Assembly (NCBI RefSeq): GCF_018129085.1
Contig: NZ_JAAGBB010000011.1
Coordinates: 106,918-170,917 of the forward strand
Direction: 5' to 3'
Length of the DNA stretch: 64,000 bases
Source of the DNA: Plastoroseomonas hellenica
Lineage (GTDB): Bacteria; Pseudomonadota; Alphaproteobacteria; Acetobacterales; Acetobacteraceae
Under the pieces are notes generated by a model. The model did no database searches, was not told the origin of the DNA, and worked only from the letters and a program-made list of their open reading frames with translations. Within the stretch, counting starts at the first letter, position 1; every line of letters begins with the position of its first letter. Shown one piece after another: positions 52,001-62,239 of the stretch. Made by a program: the position numbers and the translations under genes.

Positions 52001-53821
52001 ATGCGTCACATGCGCCACGCCCTGATCGCGACCGGCATCGCCCTCGCCGCCGCCCTGCTGGTGCTGGCGGCGGGCAACGACTTCCACCTGCGCATCCTCT
52101 TCAACATCTGCGTCTACCTGCTCTGCGCGCAGGGGATGAACGTGCTGCTCGGCTATGCCGGCCAGAAATCGCTGGGCCAGGCCGGGCTCTTCGCGGCCGG
52201 CGCCTATGGCGCGGCACTGCTGACCACGCGATGGGACCTCGACCCCTGGCTGGCGCTGATCCTCGCGGTCGGGATCGCCGGCGTCTGCGGCGTGCTGATC
52301 GCAGCCCCCTCGCTCCGGGTGCGGGGGCCGAGCCTCGCCATGGTGACGCTCGCCTTCGGCATCGTCGTCGAGAAGCTGGTGACGGAGGCGGAGCCCTTCG
52401 GTGGGGCGATGGGGATCTACGCCATCAAGCCGCTCACCATCTGGGGCGAGCCGCTGAGCATGGCGCAATGGGTCTGGCTCGGCATCGCGCTCTGCCTGGT
52501 CACGCAGTTGCTGCTCGCCAACCTGCTCACCGGCCGACACGGCCGCGCCTTCCTGTCGCTGCAGGCCGATGAGGTCGCGGCCGGGGCGGTCGGCGTGCCG
52601 GTGCTGCGCACCAAGGTGCTGGCCTTCGTCATCGCCGCCGTGACCTGCGGCCTGGCCGGCGCGCTGGTGGCACAGCAGAACCAGTACATCAATTCCGACT
52701 TCATCACCTTCCACCTCTCGGTCTTCATCCTGCTGCTGGTGCTGTTCGGCGGCAGCGGATCGCTGGCCGGGCCGCTGCTCGGCGCGGTGACGCTCACCGT
52801 CATCTCCGCCCTCGTCGCGCGCTGGACCTGGATCGAGCATTTCGTCAACGGCGCGCTGCTGCTCTTCGCACTCTACGCCATGCCGAAGGGCCTGGCCGGT
52901 GCCATCGCCGGCGCGGCCGCCCGGCTCCGGCGCAGGCCGGATCGGCCGCAGGGCGCGGCGCCGGCGGCATCGGCCGCGGTCGCGCTGCCGGTGCGCGAGG
53001 GCCAGCCGGGGGAAGCACCGCTGCTGACCGCCGAAGGGGTCTGCAAATCCTATGGCGGCGTGCAGCCGGCGCGCGACGTGGCGGCCCGCCTCGTCCCCGG
53101 GCACATCCATGCGCTGATCGGCCCCAACGGCGCCGGCAAGAGCACCTTCATCAACATGCTCTCCGGCATCGTGCGCCCGGATGCCGGCCGCATCGCCTTC
53201 CTCGGCGAGGATCTCAGCGGTGCCGCGGTGCACGCGATCTGCGGCAAGGGCATCGCCCGCACCTTCCAGAACCTGCGGCTGTTCCGCGAGCTCTCGGTGC
53301 TCGACAACGTGCTGCTCGGCCAGCACGCGCGGATGCGGAACGGCGTCCTCACCTCGCTGCTCGGCCTGCCCGCCGCCCGGCGGGAGGAGCGGAAGGCGCG
53401 GCAGCGCGTGGACGCCATCCTCGCCTTCCTCGGCCTGTCGCACCTCGCGGCGCTGCCCGCCGGCAGCCTGGCCTATGGGCTGCAGCGGCGGGTGGAGCTG
53501 GCCCGCGCGCTGGCGACCGAGCCGCATCTGCTGCTGCTCGACGAACCCGCGGCGGGCCTCAACCCGCAGGAGACGGCGGAGCTCGGCGGGCTGCTGCGGC
53601 GCATCCGCGATCAGGGCATCACCATCCTGCTGGTCGAGCACCACATGGACCTGGTGATGGCGATCTCCGACCACGTCATCGTGCTCGACTACGGCGAGAA
53701 GATCGCGGAGGGCGCGCCGGCCGCGATCCAGCGCGACCCGCGCGTCATGACCGCCTATCTCGGCACGGAGCCGGACGCAGCGCCGCGGGCGGCCGGTCTG
53801 CCGGCGGCGGCGGGGGGCTGA
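52001..53821 (+). CDS. LivM-LivG fusion: ABC permease joined to ATPase
   Basis: 606 residues. Residues 1-310 are a LivM permease (NVLLGYAGQKSLGQAGLFAAGAYGAALL, FGGSGSLAGPLLGA). After a linker, residues 345-606 are a LivG ATPase: Walker A GPNGAGKSTFINMLSG, FQNLRLFRELSVLDN, signature LAYGLQRRVELARAL, Walker B LLLLDEPAAGLNP and the switch His in VEHHMD. The fusion is seen in other importers of this family. A second ATPase follows. Confidence 0.93.
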   Translation: MRHMRHALIATGIALAAALLVLAAGNDFHLRILFNICVYLLCAQGMNVLLGYAGQKSLGQAGLFAAGAYGAALLTTRWDLDPWLALILAVGIAGVCGVLIAAPSLRVRGPSLAMVTLAFGIVVEKLVTEAEPFGGAMGIYAIKPLTIWGEPLSMAQWVWLGIALCLVTQLLLANLLTGRHGRAFLSLQADEVAAGAVGVPVLRTKVLAFVIAAVTCGLAGALVAQQNQYINSDFITFHLSVFILLLVLFGGSGSLAGPLLGAVTLTVISALVARWTWIEHFVNGALLLFALYAMPKGLAGAIAGAAARLRRRPDRPQGAAPAASAAVALPVREGQPGEAPLLTAEGVCKSYGGVQPARDVAARLVPGHIHALIGPNGAGKSTFINMLSGIVRPDAGRIAFLGEDLSGAAVHAICGKGIARTFQNLRLFRELSVLDNVLLGQHARMRNGVLTSLLGLPAARREERKARQRVDAILAFLGLSHLAALPAGSLAYGLQRRVELARALATEPHLLLLDEPAAGLNPQETAELGGLLRRIRDQGITILLVEHHMDLVMAISDHVIVLDYGEKIAEGAPAAIQRDPRVMTAYLGTEPDAAPRAAGLPAAAGG

Positions 53822-53825
53822 GGCC

Positions 53826-54543
<718 letters not shown>

Positions 54544-54545
<2 letters not shown>

Positions 54546-54585
54546 TGCCCGGTGGAGAAAGCCCTGGCTTTCGGAGCCGGGCATC
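54544..54585. terminator. Perfect two-step hairpin between convergent livF and iclR
   Basis: GATGCCCGG (54544-54552) pairs with CCGGGCATC (54577-54585), and inside it GAAAGCC (54557-54563) pairs with GGCTTTC (54566-54572); a 4-by-4 internal loop lies between. It probably serves as a bidirectional terminator. Confidence 0.65.
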
Positions 54586-54640
54586 AGCGCGCAGGGTTGG
54601 TGTGGCGGCTGCGCGCCAAACAAAGCCTCTACCCAACGCG

Positions 54641-55504
54641 TCAGCCGGCCCGGCTACGCCGCGCGGCGCGGCGGAGCGGCGTGACCGTGCCGGCCGCGGC
54701 CGGCGGCGCCTGGTAGCCGAGCTGCGCGGAGACCTTCCGGCCGAAACCCACGACCTGCGCCAGTTGCGCGCTACCCTCGGCGACGTCCAGCGCTTCCGCA
54801 TGGCCGATCGCCGTCAGCGCGAACTGCAGTTGCCGGCTGTGGTCCAGCACCGGCACGGCGACCGCGTTCACGCCCGGCACCGGCACGCCTTCGGTGGTCG
54901 CGTGGCCGAGGCGGCGGACCTCGGCGACGGAGAGGCGATGCGCTTCCAGCGAGGTGCCGCGCCCGATCGCCTGGGACCTGCCGCCGGCGCGCGTCTCGGC
55001 CTCGACCAGCGGGCGCACCAGCGCCTCCGGCAGCAGCGCGCCGAAGAGCCGCCCCGTCGCGGTGCCGGTGATCGTGAACACCGCGCCGGCGCGGAGATTG
55101 ACATGCACCGGCTGCACCGCCTCGGTCACCTGGATCACCGTCGGGCCATGGGTGCCCCAGACGGAGATCGTAACCATCAGCCCCATCTCGAGCGCCAGCT
55201 CCATCGCCGCGGCACTCGCGAGCCGCAGCGGGTCGAAGCCGCGCATGCGCGCCAGGCCGAGCTGCAACGCGAAGGGGCCCAGCAGGTAGCGGCCGCTGGC
55301 CGCATCCTGCTCCACCAGCCCAAGCTTGCGGAAGCTGACGAGATAGGCATGCGCCTGCGCCGGCGTGACCTTCGCCGCTGCTGCCAGGTCGCGCAGCATG
55401 GAAGGCTGCGCCAGCTCCACCATCGCCTGCAGCAGGCGGCCCCCGACCTCGATCGACTGGACCCCACGCCCCTCGATGGTCTTGCGCGTCGCGGGCAGGT
55501 GCAT
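54641..55504 (-). CDS. IclR-family regulator of the homogentisate genes
   Basis: 287 residues from the ATG at 55504. N-terminal IclR winged helix (VGGRLLQAMVELAQPSMLRDLAAAAKVTPAQAHAYLVSFRKLGLVEQD, around residues 21-68) and a GAF-like effector domain (GHATTEGVPVPGVNAVAVPVLD). Divergent from hmgA, and a 16-base palindrome in that gap recurs upstream of the ABC and SDR operons. I infer it controls all three transcripts in response to a pathway intermediate. Confidence 0.9.
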   Translation of the reverse strand: MHLPATRKTIEGRGVQSIEVGGRLLQAMVELAQPSMLRDLAAAAKVTPAQAHAYLVSFRKLGLVEQDAASGRYLLGPFALQLGLARMRGFDPLRLASAAAMELALEMGLMVTISVWGTHGPTVIQVTEAVQPVHVNLRAGAVFTITGTATGRLFGALLPEALVRPLVEAETRAGGRSQAIGRGTSLEAHRLSVAEVRRLGHATTEGVPVPGVNAVAVPVLDHSRQLQFALTAIGHAEALDVAEGSAQLAQVVGFGRKVSAQLGYQAPPAAAGTVTPLRRAARRSRAG

Positions 55505-55610
55505 GGGCGTCCTTCTCGATTCCCGTTCGATCCTGGCCTGCAGCATAGCCAGCGCGCGCCACGATGTCGTGACGCGAATGGCCGCTGCAAGTCGGTGTCA
55601 GTGCCACTTT

Positions 55611-55626
55611 TCATCTCAGATGAGAC
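55611..55626. promoter_or_regulatory. Proposed IclR operator, copy 2 (iclR / hmgA)
   Basis: TCATCTCAGATGAGAC lies 61 bases upstream of hmgA and 107 bases from the iclR start. It differs from the copy at 49700-49715 by one base. It holds two overlapping palindromes, CATCT-C-AGATG and CTCA..TGAG. Confidence 0.65.
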
Positions 55627-55686
55627 GATATATGATCGGCGCGGACGCCCGACGATCCAGAGCCCTCGTCCACGGGAGCACCGCCG

Positions 55687-57042
55687 ATGAACCTCTCCGT
55701 CAGACCCGGCCCCGCCGCCGCGCCGGCCGAGGCGCGCAACGCCGCCGCCTATATGTCGGGCTTCGGCAATGGCTTCGAAACGGAGGCCCTGCCCGGCGCC
55801 CTGCCGGTCGGGCGCAACTCCCCGCAGCGCTGCGCCTATGGCCTCTATGCCGAACAGCTCAGCGGGTCCCCCTTCACCGCCCCGCGCGCCAGCAACGAAC
55901 GCTCCTGGCTCTACCGCATCCGCCCGACCGTCGGGCATTGGGGCCGTTTCGAGAAGGTCGATGCCGGGCTCTGGCGCACCGCGCCCGCGGCCGAGGTCGA
56001 CATGCCGCTGGCGCCGCTGCGCTGGGACCCGATCCCGCTGCCGGAGGCGCCGCTGAGCTTCCTGGACGGCATCCGCACCGTCACCACGGCGGGTGATGCC
56101 GGCGCCATGGCCGGCATGGGCTCGCACATCTATCTCGCCACCCGCTCGATGCGCGACGAGTATTTCTACAACGCCGATGCCGAGATGCTCTTCGTGCCGC
56201 AGCAGGGCGCGCTCCGGCTCTGGACCGAGTTCGGCATCATCGACATCGAGCCGGGCGAGATCGCGGTCATCCCGCGCGGCGTGAAGCTGCGCGTCGAGCT
56301 GCCGGAGGAACAGCCGGCGCGCGGCTATCTCTGCGAGAATTACGGCGGCGCCTTCACCCTGCCGGAGCGCGGCCCGATCGGCGCCAATTGCCTGGCGAAC
56401 CCGCGCGACTTCCAGACGCCGGTCGCCGCCTACGAAGACCGCGACGCGTCATCGACCCTGACGGTGAAATGGGGCGGCAATCTCTGGCGCGCGGCGATCG
56501 GCCATTCGCCGCTCGATGTCGTCGCCTGGCACGGCAATTACGCGCCCTACAAATACGACCTCCGGCGCTACTCACCGGTCGGGCCGGTGCTCTTCGACCA
56601 TGCGGACCCGTCGATCTTCACGGTGCTGACCGCGCCCTCGGAAACACCCGGCACCGCCAATGTGGATTTCGTGATCTTCCCCGACCGCTGGCTGGTCGCG
56701 GAAAACACCTTCCGCCCGCCCTGGTACCACATGAACGTCATGAGCGAGTTCATGGGCCTGATCTACGGCGTCTACGACGCCAAGACCGGCGGCGGCTTCG
56801 TGCCCGGCGGCTTCAGCCTGCACAACACCATGCTGCCGCACGGCCCCGACCCCGCTTCCTTCGAAGCCGCAAGCCATGCCGTGCTCAAGCCCCACAAGCT
56901 GGAAGGGACTTTGGCCTTCATGTTCGAGACCCGCTTCCCGCAACGCGTCACCCGCTTCGCCGCCGAGGCGCCGCAGCTCCAGGCCGACTACCCCGAATAC
57001 GGCCAGGGCCTGCGGAAGCATTTCGACCCGTCGCGGCCATGA
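55687..57042 (+). CDS. hmgA: Homogentisate 1,2-dioxygenase
   Basis: 451 residues, full length. It opens the homogentisate ring to maleylacetoacetate. Signatures: [26 protein letters not shown] at the start, [28 protein letters not shown], and the Fe(II) ligands by alignment with the human enzyme: His348 and Glu354 ([13 protein letters not shown]) and His385 (LPHGPD). First of two genes; its stop overlaps the fahA start. Confidence 0.97.
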   Translation: MNLSVRPGPAAAPAEARNAAAYMSGFGNGFETEALPGALPVGRNSPQRCAYGLYAEQLSGSPFTAPRASNERSWLYRIRPTVGHWGRFEKVDAGLWRTAPAAEVDMPLAPLRWDPIPLPEAPLSFLDGIRTVTTAGDAGAMAGMGSHIYLATRSMRDEYFYNADAEMLFVPQQGALRLWTEFGIIDIEPGEIAVIPRGVKLRVELPEEQPARGYLCENYGGAFTLPERGPIGANCLANPRDFQTPVAAYEDRDASSTLTVKWGGNLWRAAIGHSPLDVVAWHGNYAPYKYDLRRYSPVGPVLFDHADPSIFTVLTAPSETPGTANVDFVIFPDRWLVAENTFRPPWYHMNVMSEFMGLIYGVYDAKTGGGFVPGGFSLHNTMLPHGPDPASFEAASHAVLKPHKLEGTLAFMFETRFPQRVTRFAAEAPQLQADYPEYGQGLRKHFDPSRP

Positions 57043-58370
57043 GCAGGACCGGCACCGACCCGATGACCCAGATCGACGCCACTCATGATCCCGCCCTCCG
57101 CTCCTGGGTGCCCGGTGCCGACGGACATCCGGATTTCCCGATCCAGAACCTGCCCTTCGGCATCGTCTCGCCGCCCGGCGGCGATCGGCGCAGCGGCGTC
57201 GCGATCGGCGACGGCATCCTCGACCTGAAGGCGGCGCTCGCCGCCGGGCTCTTCGCCGGCGCGGCGGCGGAGGCCGCGGAGGCAGCGGCATCCGACACGC
57301 TGAACGGCTTCTTCGCCCTGGGTGCGGGGCCACGCCGGGCACTGCGGGCACGGCTCTCCGCACTGCTCGCGGAGGGCAGCGCCGAGCGCGACGCGGCCGC
57401 AGCCTGCCTGCACCCTGCCGCCGGCTGCACCCTGCATCTGCCGGCACGCATCGGCGACTACACCGACTTCTATGTCGGCATCCACCACGCGACCAATGTC
57501 GGCCGGGTGTTCCGCCCGGACAATCCGCTGCTGCCGAACTACAAGCACGTGCCGATCGGCTATCACGGCCGTGCGTCCTCGGTGCGCGTGAGTGGCACCG
57601 ATCTGCGGCGGCCGAAGGGGCAGCTCAAGGCGCCGGACGCCGCGGCGCCGCGCTTCGGCCCCTGCGAGAAGCTCGATTACGAGCTGGAGCTCGGCATCTG
57701 GATCGGCCCCGGCAATGCGCTTGGCGAGCCGGTGCCGGTCGGCGCGGCGGAGACGCATGTCGCCGGCTTCTGCCTGCTCAACGACTGGTCGGCGCGCGAC
57801 ATCCAGGCCTGGGAATACCAGCCGCTCGGCCCCTTCCTCTCGAAGAGCTTCGGCAGCACCATCTCCCCCTGGGTGATCACGCCGGAGGCGCTGGCGCCCT
57901 TCCGCATCGCGCAGCCGCCGCGGCCGGAAGGCGATCCGGCGCCGCTGCCCTACCTGCTCGACGCTGCCGACCAGCGGGGCGGCGCCTTTGACATCGCGCT
58001 CGAGGTGCTGATCGAGACCGCCGCGATGCGGGCGGCAGGGTTGCCGCCGCATCGCCTGTCGCTCTCCGGCACGCGGCACATGTACTGGACCGTGGCGCAG
58101 ATGGTCGCGCACCACACCAGCGGCGGCTGCGACCTGAACCCCGGCGACCTCCTCGGCTCCGGCACCCTCTCCGCGCCCGATCCGGCGGGCCTCGGCAGCC
58201 TCCTGGAGACGACGCGCGGCGGCCAGGCACCGGTGGTGCTGCCGGGTGGCGAGACCCGCCGTTTCCTGGAGGATGGCGACGCGGTGATCCTGCGCGCCCG
58301 CGCGGCGCGGCCCGGTGCGGTCAGCATTGGCTTCGGCGAGTGCCGCGCGCAGATCCTGCCCGCCGTGTAG
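57039..58370 (+). CDS. fahA: Fumarylacetoacetase
   Basis: 443 residues from the ATG at 57039, which overlaps the hmgA stop; an ATG at 57063 is also possible. It hydrolyses fumarylacetoacetate to fumarate and acetoacetate. Active-site blocks are all present: [58 protein letters not shown], and the C-terminal [15 protein letters not shown]. It has the N-terminal SH3-like domain of the full-length enzyme. Confidence 0.97.
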   Translation: MSRTGTDPMTQIDATHDPALRSWVPGADGHPDFPIQNLPFGIVSPPGGDRRSGVAIGDGILDLKAALAAGLFAGAAAEAAEAAASDTLNGFFALGAGPRRALRARLSALLAEGSAERDAAAACLHPAAGCTLHLPARIGDYTDFYVGIHHATNVGRVFRPDNPLLPNYKHVPIGYHGRASSVRVSGTDLRRPKGQLKAPDAAAPRFGPCEKLDYELELGIWIGPGNALGEPVPVGAAETHVAGFCLLNDWSARDIQAWEYQPLGPFLSKSFGSTISPWVITPEALAPFRIAQPPRPEGDPAPLPYLLDAADQRGGAFDIALEVLIETAAMRAAGLPPHRLSLSGTRHMYWTVAQMVAHHTSGGCDLNPGDLLGSGTLSAPDPAGLGSLLETTRGGQAPVVLPGGETRRFLEDGDAVILRARAARPGAVSIGFGECRAQILPAV

Positions 58371-58463
58371 CGGGTCTTTTCCGCCCCTGGCGCGCCGATC
58401 TCCTCGCCGATGCCACCAGCATCGGCTGCGTCGACCGACACGCCAGGGACGAAAAAACCCCGC
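58370..58463. repeat. 94-base imperfect palindrome right after fahA
   Basis: Outer arms 58370-58392 and 58441-58463 match at 19 of 23 positions when folded, ending in GGCG/CGCC; an inner perfect hairpin GCCGATGC-CACCA-GCATCGGC lies at 58406-58426. The left arm contains TTTT and the right arm AAAAAA. It starts on the last base of the fahA stop codon. It may be a terminator or a small mobile palindromic element. Confidence 0.6.
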
Positions 58464-58549
58464 CACACGCCTCCCCGCGCCAAATGCTGGTTCGGCCTAG
58501 AATGGCGCCGGCCCGACGGAGGCCACGCCGGGAAGGACACACCGCCGCC

Positions 58550-59458
58550 ATGCCATCGCCGCCGGACTGGGTGACGCTCCGGATCCTGCTCGCGGCCGAC
58601 GCGCTCGGCAGCCTGTCGCGCGCGGCGGAGCATTGCGGCATCGCGATCTCCGCCGCCGCCAAGCGGATCCAGGATCTGGAGCAGCAGCACGGCGTGCAGC
58701 TTCTCGATCGCGGCGCCAAGGGCGTACGCGCGACGGCGGCCGGCGAGCGGCTGATCCGGCACGCACGGGCGCTGTTCGAGCTCGGCAGCCGGATGGAGGA
58801 CGACCTCCGCGCCTTCGCCGCCGGCGGCACCGGCAGCGTCCGGCTCGGCGCCACCACCTCGGCGCTCAGCGGCCACCGCCTGGCCGAAGCGCTGGCCGGC
58901 TTCGCGCAGGCGCAGCCCGGCATCGCCGTGACCCTGCAGGAGGAGACCAGCCTCGCCATCCTGCACGAGGTGCTGGAAGGGCGCGTCGATCTCGGCATCG
59001 TCACCAGCGCCGCCGCGCTGCCGACGGAGCTGGAGGCGCATGGCTGGCACGGCGACGCGCTGCTGGCGGTGATGCCGGCCGGCCATCGCCTGGCCGACCG
59101 CGCCTCGCTCCGCTATGCGGCGCTGCTCGACGAGCCGCTGATCGGCGTGCAGGCCGGCGGCGCGCTGGCGATCCTGCTCGAGGAAGAGGCGCGGCGCCTC
59201 GGCCGCGCGCCGCAGTACCGCTTCCGCGTCGCCACCACCGATTCCGCGCGCCGCCTCGCCGCCGCGGGCCTCGGCGCGACGGTGATGCCGGATGGGGTGG
59301 CGCGGCCCTATCTGGCGGCACTCGGCCTCGCGGGTGTGCCGCTCGCCGAGGACTGGGCGCGGCGCCGGCTGCGGATCGTGGCGCGGCCCGCGCCCGGCCT
59401 GCCGGCAGCGGCCCGGCTGCTGCTCAACCACCTGCTGGCGCAGCCCGAGGCCGGCTAG
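58550..59458 (+). CDS. LysR-family regulator
   Basis: 302 residues. The helix-turn-helix is atypical: SLSRAAEHCGIAISAAAKRIQDLEQQHGVQLLDR replaces the usual Ser-x-Val-Ser with IS-AAAKRI, a form found in one LysR subgroup. The effector domain follows (GSVRLGATTSALSGHRLAEALAGFAQ). It may control the leftward Bug/CoA-transferase operon, which starts beyond the window, but the gene is not adjacent to that promoter. Confidence 0.85.
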   Translation: MPSPPDWVTLRILLAADALGSLSRAAEHCGIAISAAAKRIQDLEQQHGVQLLDRGAKGVRATAAGERLIRHARALFELGSRMEDDLRAFAAGGTGSVRLGATTSALSGHRLAEALAGFAQAQPGIAVTLQEETSLAILHEVLEGRVDLGIVTSAAALPTELEAHGWHGDALLAVMPAGHRLADRASLRYAALLDEPLIGVQAGGALAILLEEEARRLGRAPQYRFRVATTDSARRLAAAGLGATVMPDGVARPYLAALGLAGVPLAEDWARRRLRIVARPAPGLPAAARLLLNHLLAQPEAG

Positions 59459-59531
59459 ATCGGATCGCCGATCCCTCGACAGGCTGCGTGTACCGAACCA
59501 TAAGGCAGGACGGTGCGCGCCGGAGGCAGCG

Positions 59532-59879
59532 ATGATATGGATCTTCTGGGCGGGCCGCGGCTGGTGCGCGCCTTGCCTGCTGGCGCTCGGCATGTTCCTG
59601 CCGATGATCGTCCTTCGCCAGATCGACGGGCCCGAGGTGGACCGGGGCGTCGGCCTGGCCGTGGGGCTCGCGGCTCTCGTCATTGCCTGGCTCGGCCTTC
59701 GTTGGAACCGCGGCGGCAAGCCCAGCGAGCCCGCACGGCACTCCTTCTGGGGTCTGCCGTTGCAGTTCTGGGCCATCCCGATGTTGGTCTTCGCCATCCT
59801 GCTCGGGACACACGTCATCACGACGGCGGAAGAGCCGCGCGGGCCACGATCCGCGATCCCGACAGGGGCGCTCAAATAG
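59532..59879 (+). CDS. Small membrane protein, hypothetical
   Basis: 115 residues from the ATG at 59532, with GGAGG upstream. Three hydrophobic segments: APCLLALGMFLPMIVL, GVGLAVGLAALVIAWLGL and LQFWAIPMLVFAILLGTHVI, with a short basic loop between the second and third. No family recognised. It is convergent with the Bug gene, 17 bases apart. Confidence 0.65.
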   Translation: MIWIFWAGRGWCAPCLLALGMFLPMIVLRQIDGPEVDRGVGLAVGLAALVIAWLGLRWNRGGKPSEPARHSFWGLPLQFWAIPMLVFAILLGTHVITTAEEPRGPRSAIPTGALK

Positions 59880-59896
59880 CCCGGCCCCGACCGGCG

Positions 59897-60895
59897 CTAC
59901 TCGATGCGGATGGCGCCCCGCCGCGCGACCTCCGCCCATTTGCGGCGCTCGTCGCGGATGAAGCGGCCGAAGGCTTCCGGCCCCTCCGCCAGCGGGATGG
60001 TCCCGGCTTCGGTGACGCGGGCCCGCACCGTGGCATCGGCCATGGCCGCGGCGAAGCCCTCATGCAACGCGGCGATGGTGGCGGCCGGGGTGCGCGCCGG
60101 CGCCAGCACCCCGCCCGAGCCGTTCACGGCATAGCCCGGCAGCGACGCGGCCTCGGCGACGGTCGGCAGGTCGAGCCCGGGCGTCGGCCGCGCCGAGCTG
60201 ACCGCGAGCGCGCGCAGCATGCCCGAGGCGACCAGCGGCTGCGCCGCGGCGGCGCTCTCGAAGGCGAAGTCGACGGCGCCGCCCGCCACATCGGTCATGG
60301 CCGGGCCGCTGCCGCGATAGGGCACATGCGTCGCCCGCGCGCCGATGCCCTGCAGGAACAGCTCCGTGCTCAGGTGCTGGGTCGTCCCCGGGCCGCTGGA
60401 GGCATAGGTCAGCCCGCCCGTCCGCAGCCGCGCCGCCAGGCCCGCGAGGTCCCGGTCCGGTCCGCGCGCCGGCACCACCACCAGCAGCGGCCCTTCGAAG
60501 ATGCGGGTGACCGGCAGGAAGTCGCGTTCGGGGTCATAGGGCAGGTTCGCCATGATCGCGGGGTTGATGGCGAAGGTCGCCAGGCTGCCGAAGACCAGGG
60601 TGTGGCCGTCCGGCGCCGCCTGCGCCACGGCCTGCATGCCGATGGTGCCGCCGGCGCCGGCGCGGTTCTCCACCACCACCCGTTGCTGCGGCCAGCGCAG
60701 CTCGCTCGCCTTCTCCGCCAGCAGGCGCGCGAAGATGTCGTTGGCCTGGCCGGGCGTGAAGGGCACCACGATCCGGATCGGGCGCGACGGCGCCCAGCCC
60801 TCGGCCGCGCGGCCCCGCCCGGGGCCCGCGAGCAGGGCCGGTGCTGCGAGGATCGCGGCGGTGAAGCCGCGACGGGTCGGCATCGGCGTGGTCAT
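59897..60895 (-). CDS. Bug-family periplasmic binding protein
   Basis: 332 residues from the ATG at 60895. Signal peptide with twin Arg (PTRRGFTAAILAAPALLAG). Family motifs: PIRIVVPFTPGQANDIFARLLAEKAS, VVENRAGAGGTIGMQAVAQAAPDGHTLVFG, and THVPYRGSGPAMTDVAGG. The usual GG after APG is here PGQAND, a small variation in the ligand loop. Last gene of the operon with CoA-transferase and HMGL-like lyase, so it may capture the acid they use. Confidence 0.9.
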   Translation of the reverse strand: MTTPMPTRRGFTAAILAAPALLAGPGRGRAAEGWAPSRPIRIVVPFTPGQANDIFARLLAEKASELRWPQQRVVVENRAGAGGTIGMQAVAQAAPDGHTLVFGSLATFAINPAIMANLPYDPERDFLPVTRIFEGPLLVVVPARGPDRDLAGLAARLRTGGLTYASSGPGTTQHLSTELFLQGIGARATHVPYRGSGPAMTDVAGGAVDFAFESAAAAQPLVASGMLRALAVSSARPTPGLDLPTVAEAASLPGYAVNGSGGVLAPARTPAATIAALHEGFAAAMADATVRARVTEAGTIPLAEGPEAFGRFIRDERRKWAEVARRGAIRIE

Positions 60896-60950
60896 TCTCG
60901 GGTTCCTCGCGGTCGTGGCGCCGCCCTCTCGCGGGGCGGTCGTCCGGGGT

Positions 60951-62213
60951 TCATTCGGCGACGGGCGCATCCCCGGGCAAGGCCAGGGTGCCGTCGGCGA
61001 TCAACGCGGCGATCTCGGCCTCGGAGAGCCCGGCCTCGCGCGCCACCTCCCGCCCGTGCTCGCCGAGGCGGGGCGGCTGGCGGCGGAGGCCCGGGCGGCC
61101 GCCGGGCAGCGCGATCGGCAGGCCGGGCAGCCCGGCATCGCCGCGCACCGGCGCGCCGCCCGCCGCCTCGGCGCCCGAGAGATCGACCGGCAGCAGCCCG
61201 CCCGAGGCCAGCAGATGCGGGTCGTCGAGCAGCTCGCCGGGCTTGGCGATCGGCGCGAAGGGGAGGCCCAGCGCCTCGCAGCGCGCCATCAGCACGGGCT
61301 TCGGCAGGGCGGCGAAGACGGCGGCGACGCGCGGCAGGATGCGCGCCCGCGCCGCGGCCAGGCGATGCATGCCGGCGAGATCAGGGTCGCTCAGCAGGTC
61401 CTCCAGCCCGAAGGCGGCGCAGAAGGCGCGCCACTGGGTCTCGGTGACGACGCCGACGAAGACCTGCTGGCCGGGATCGGCGGTGTCGAAGATGTCGTAG
61501 ACCGGCCAGGGCTTCCGCATCGCCGGGTCGCCGAAGGGCTCGGGCTCCCGGCCCTCGATCGCGGCGCGGGCCATGTGCTGCGCGGTCAGCACCATGCAGG
61601 TCTCGAAGAGGCCGGATTGCACCAGGCCGCCGCGCCCGCTCGCCTCCCGCTCCCGCAGCGCCGCCAGCACGCCGATCGCGGCGAACATGCCGCCCATGAT
61701 GTCGTTGACCGAGGATCCCGCGCGCAGCGGCCGTCCCGGCGGTCCCGTCATGTAGGCGAGGCCGCCCATCATCTGCACGACCTCGTCGAGCGCCGCGCGG
61801 TGCTCGTAAGGCCCGGGCAGGAAGCCCTTGCAGGAGGCGTAGACGAGGCGCGGGTTGATGGCGGCGAGCGCGGCCTGGCCGAGGCCGAGCTTGTCCATCG
61901 CGCCGGGGCGGAAATTCTCGACCAGAACGTCGGCGCCGGCGGCGAGCCGCCGCACCAGCGCGAGCCCGGCGGGGCGCTTGAGGTCGATGCAGAGGCTGCG
62001 CTTGTTGCGGTTGAAGGCCGGGAAGAAGCCGAGCGCGGGACCGGTCAGGCGGCGGGTGTTGTCGCCGGCGGGTGCGGGCTCGATCTTCACCACCTCGGCG
62101 CCGAGATCGCCGAGGATCATGCCGCAGCTCGGCCCCATCACCATGTGGCTGAACTCGATCACCCGGATGCCGCCGAGCGGCGTCGGGGTGGTTGCGGGGC
62201 TGTCGTTCGGCAT
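60951..62213 (-). CDS. CaiB/BaiF (class III) CoA-transferase
   Basis: 420 residues. Class III features: RVIEFSHMVMGPSCGMILGDLGAEVVKIEPA, NRNKRSLCIDLKRPAGLALVRRLAAGADVLVENFRPGAMDKLGLG, and the likely catalytic Asp in GSSVNDIMGGMFAAIGVLAAL. It moves CoA between carboxylic acids. With the HMGL-like lyase 26 bases upstream it suggests CoA activation of a hydroxy- or branched diacid followed by cleavage. Confidence 0.92.
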   Translation of the reverse strand: MPNDSPATTPTPLGGIRVIEFSHMVMGPSCGMILGDLGAEVVKIEPAPAGDNTRRLTGPALGFFPAFNRNKRSLCIDLKRPAGLALVRRLAAGADVLVENFRPGAMDKLGLGQAALAAINPRLVYASCKGFLPGPYEHRAALDEVVQMMGGLAYMTGPPGRPLRAGSSVNDIMGGMFAAIGVLAALREREASGRGGLVQSGLFETCMVLTAQHMARAAIEGREPEPFGDPAMRKPWPVYDIFDTADPGQQVFVGVVTETQWRAFCAAFGLEDLLSDPDLAGMHRLAAARARILPRVAAVFAALPKPVLMARCEALGLPFAPIAKPGELLDDPHLLASGGLLPVDLSGAEAAGGAPVRGDAGLPGLPIALPGGRPGLRRQPPRLGEHGREVAREAGLSEAEIAALIADGTLALPGDAPVAE

Positions 62214-62239
62214 GGCGGCGCGTTCCGGATGTGGGGGCG

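Noticed and set aside
56388..58370. Longer form of fumarylacetoacetase starting inside hmgA
   Set aside because: The extra residues are a frame-shifted shadow of hmgA; the family begins at the ATG that overlaps the hmgA stop.
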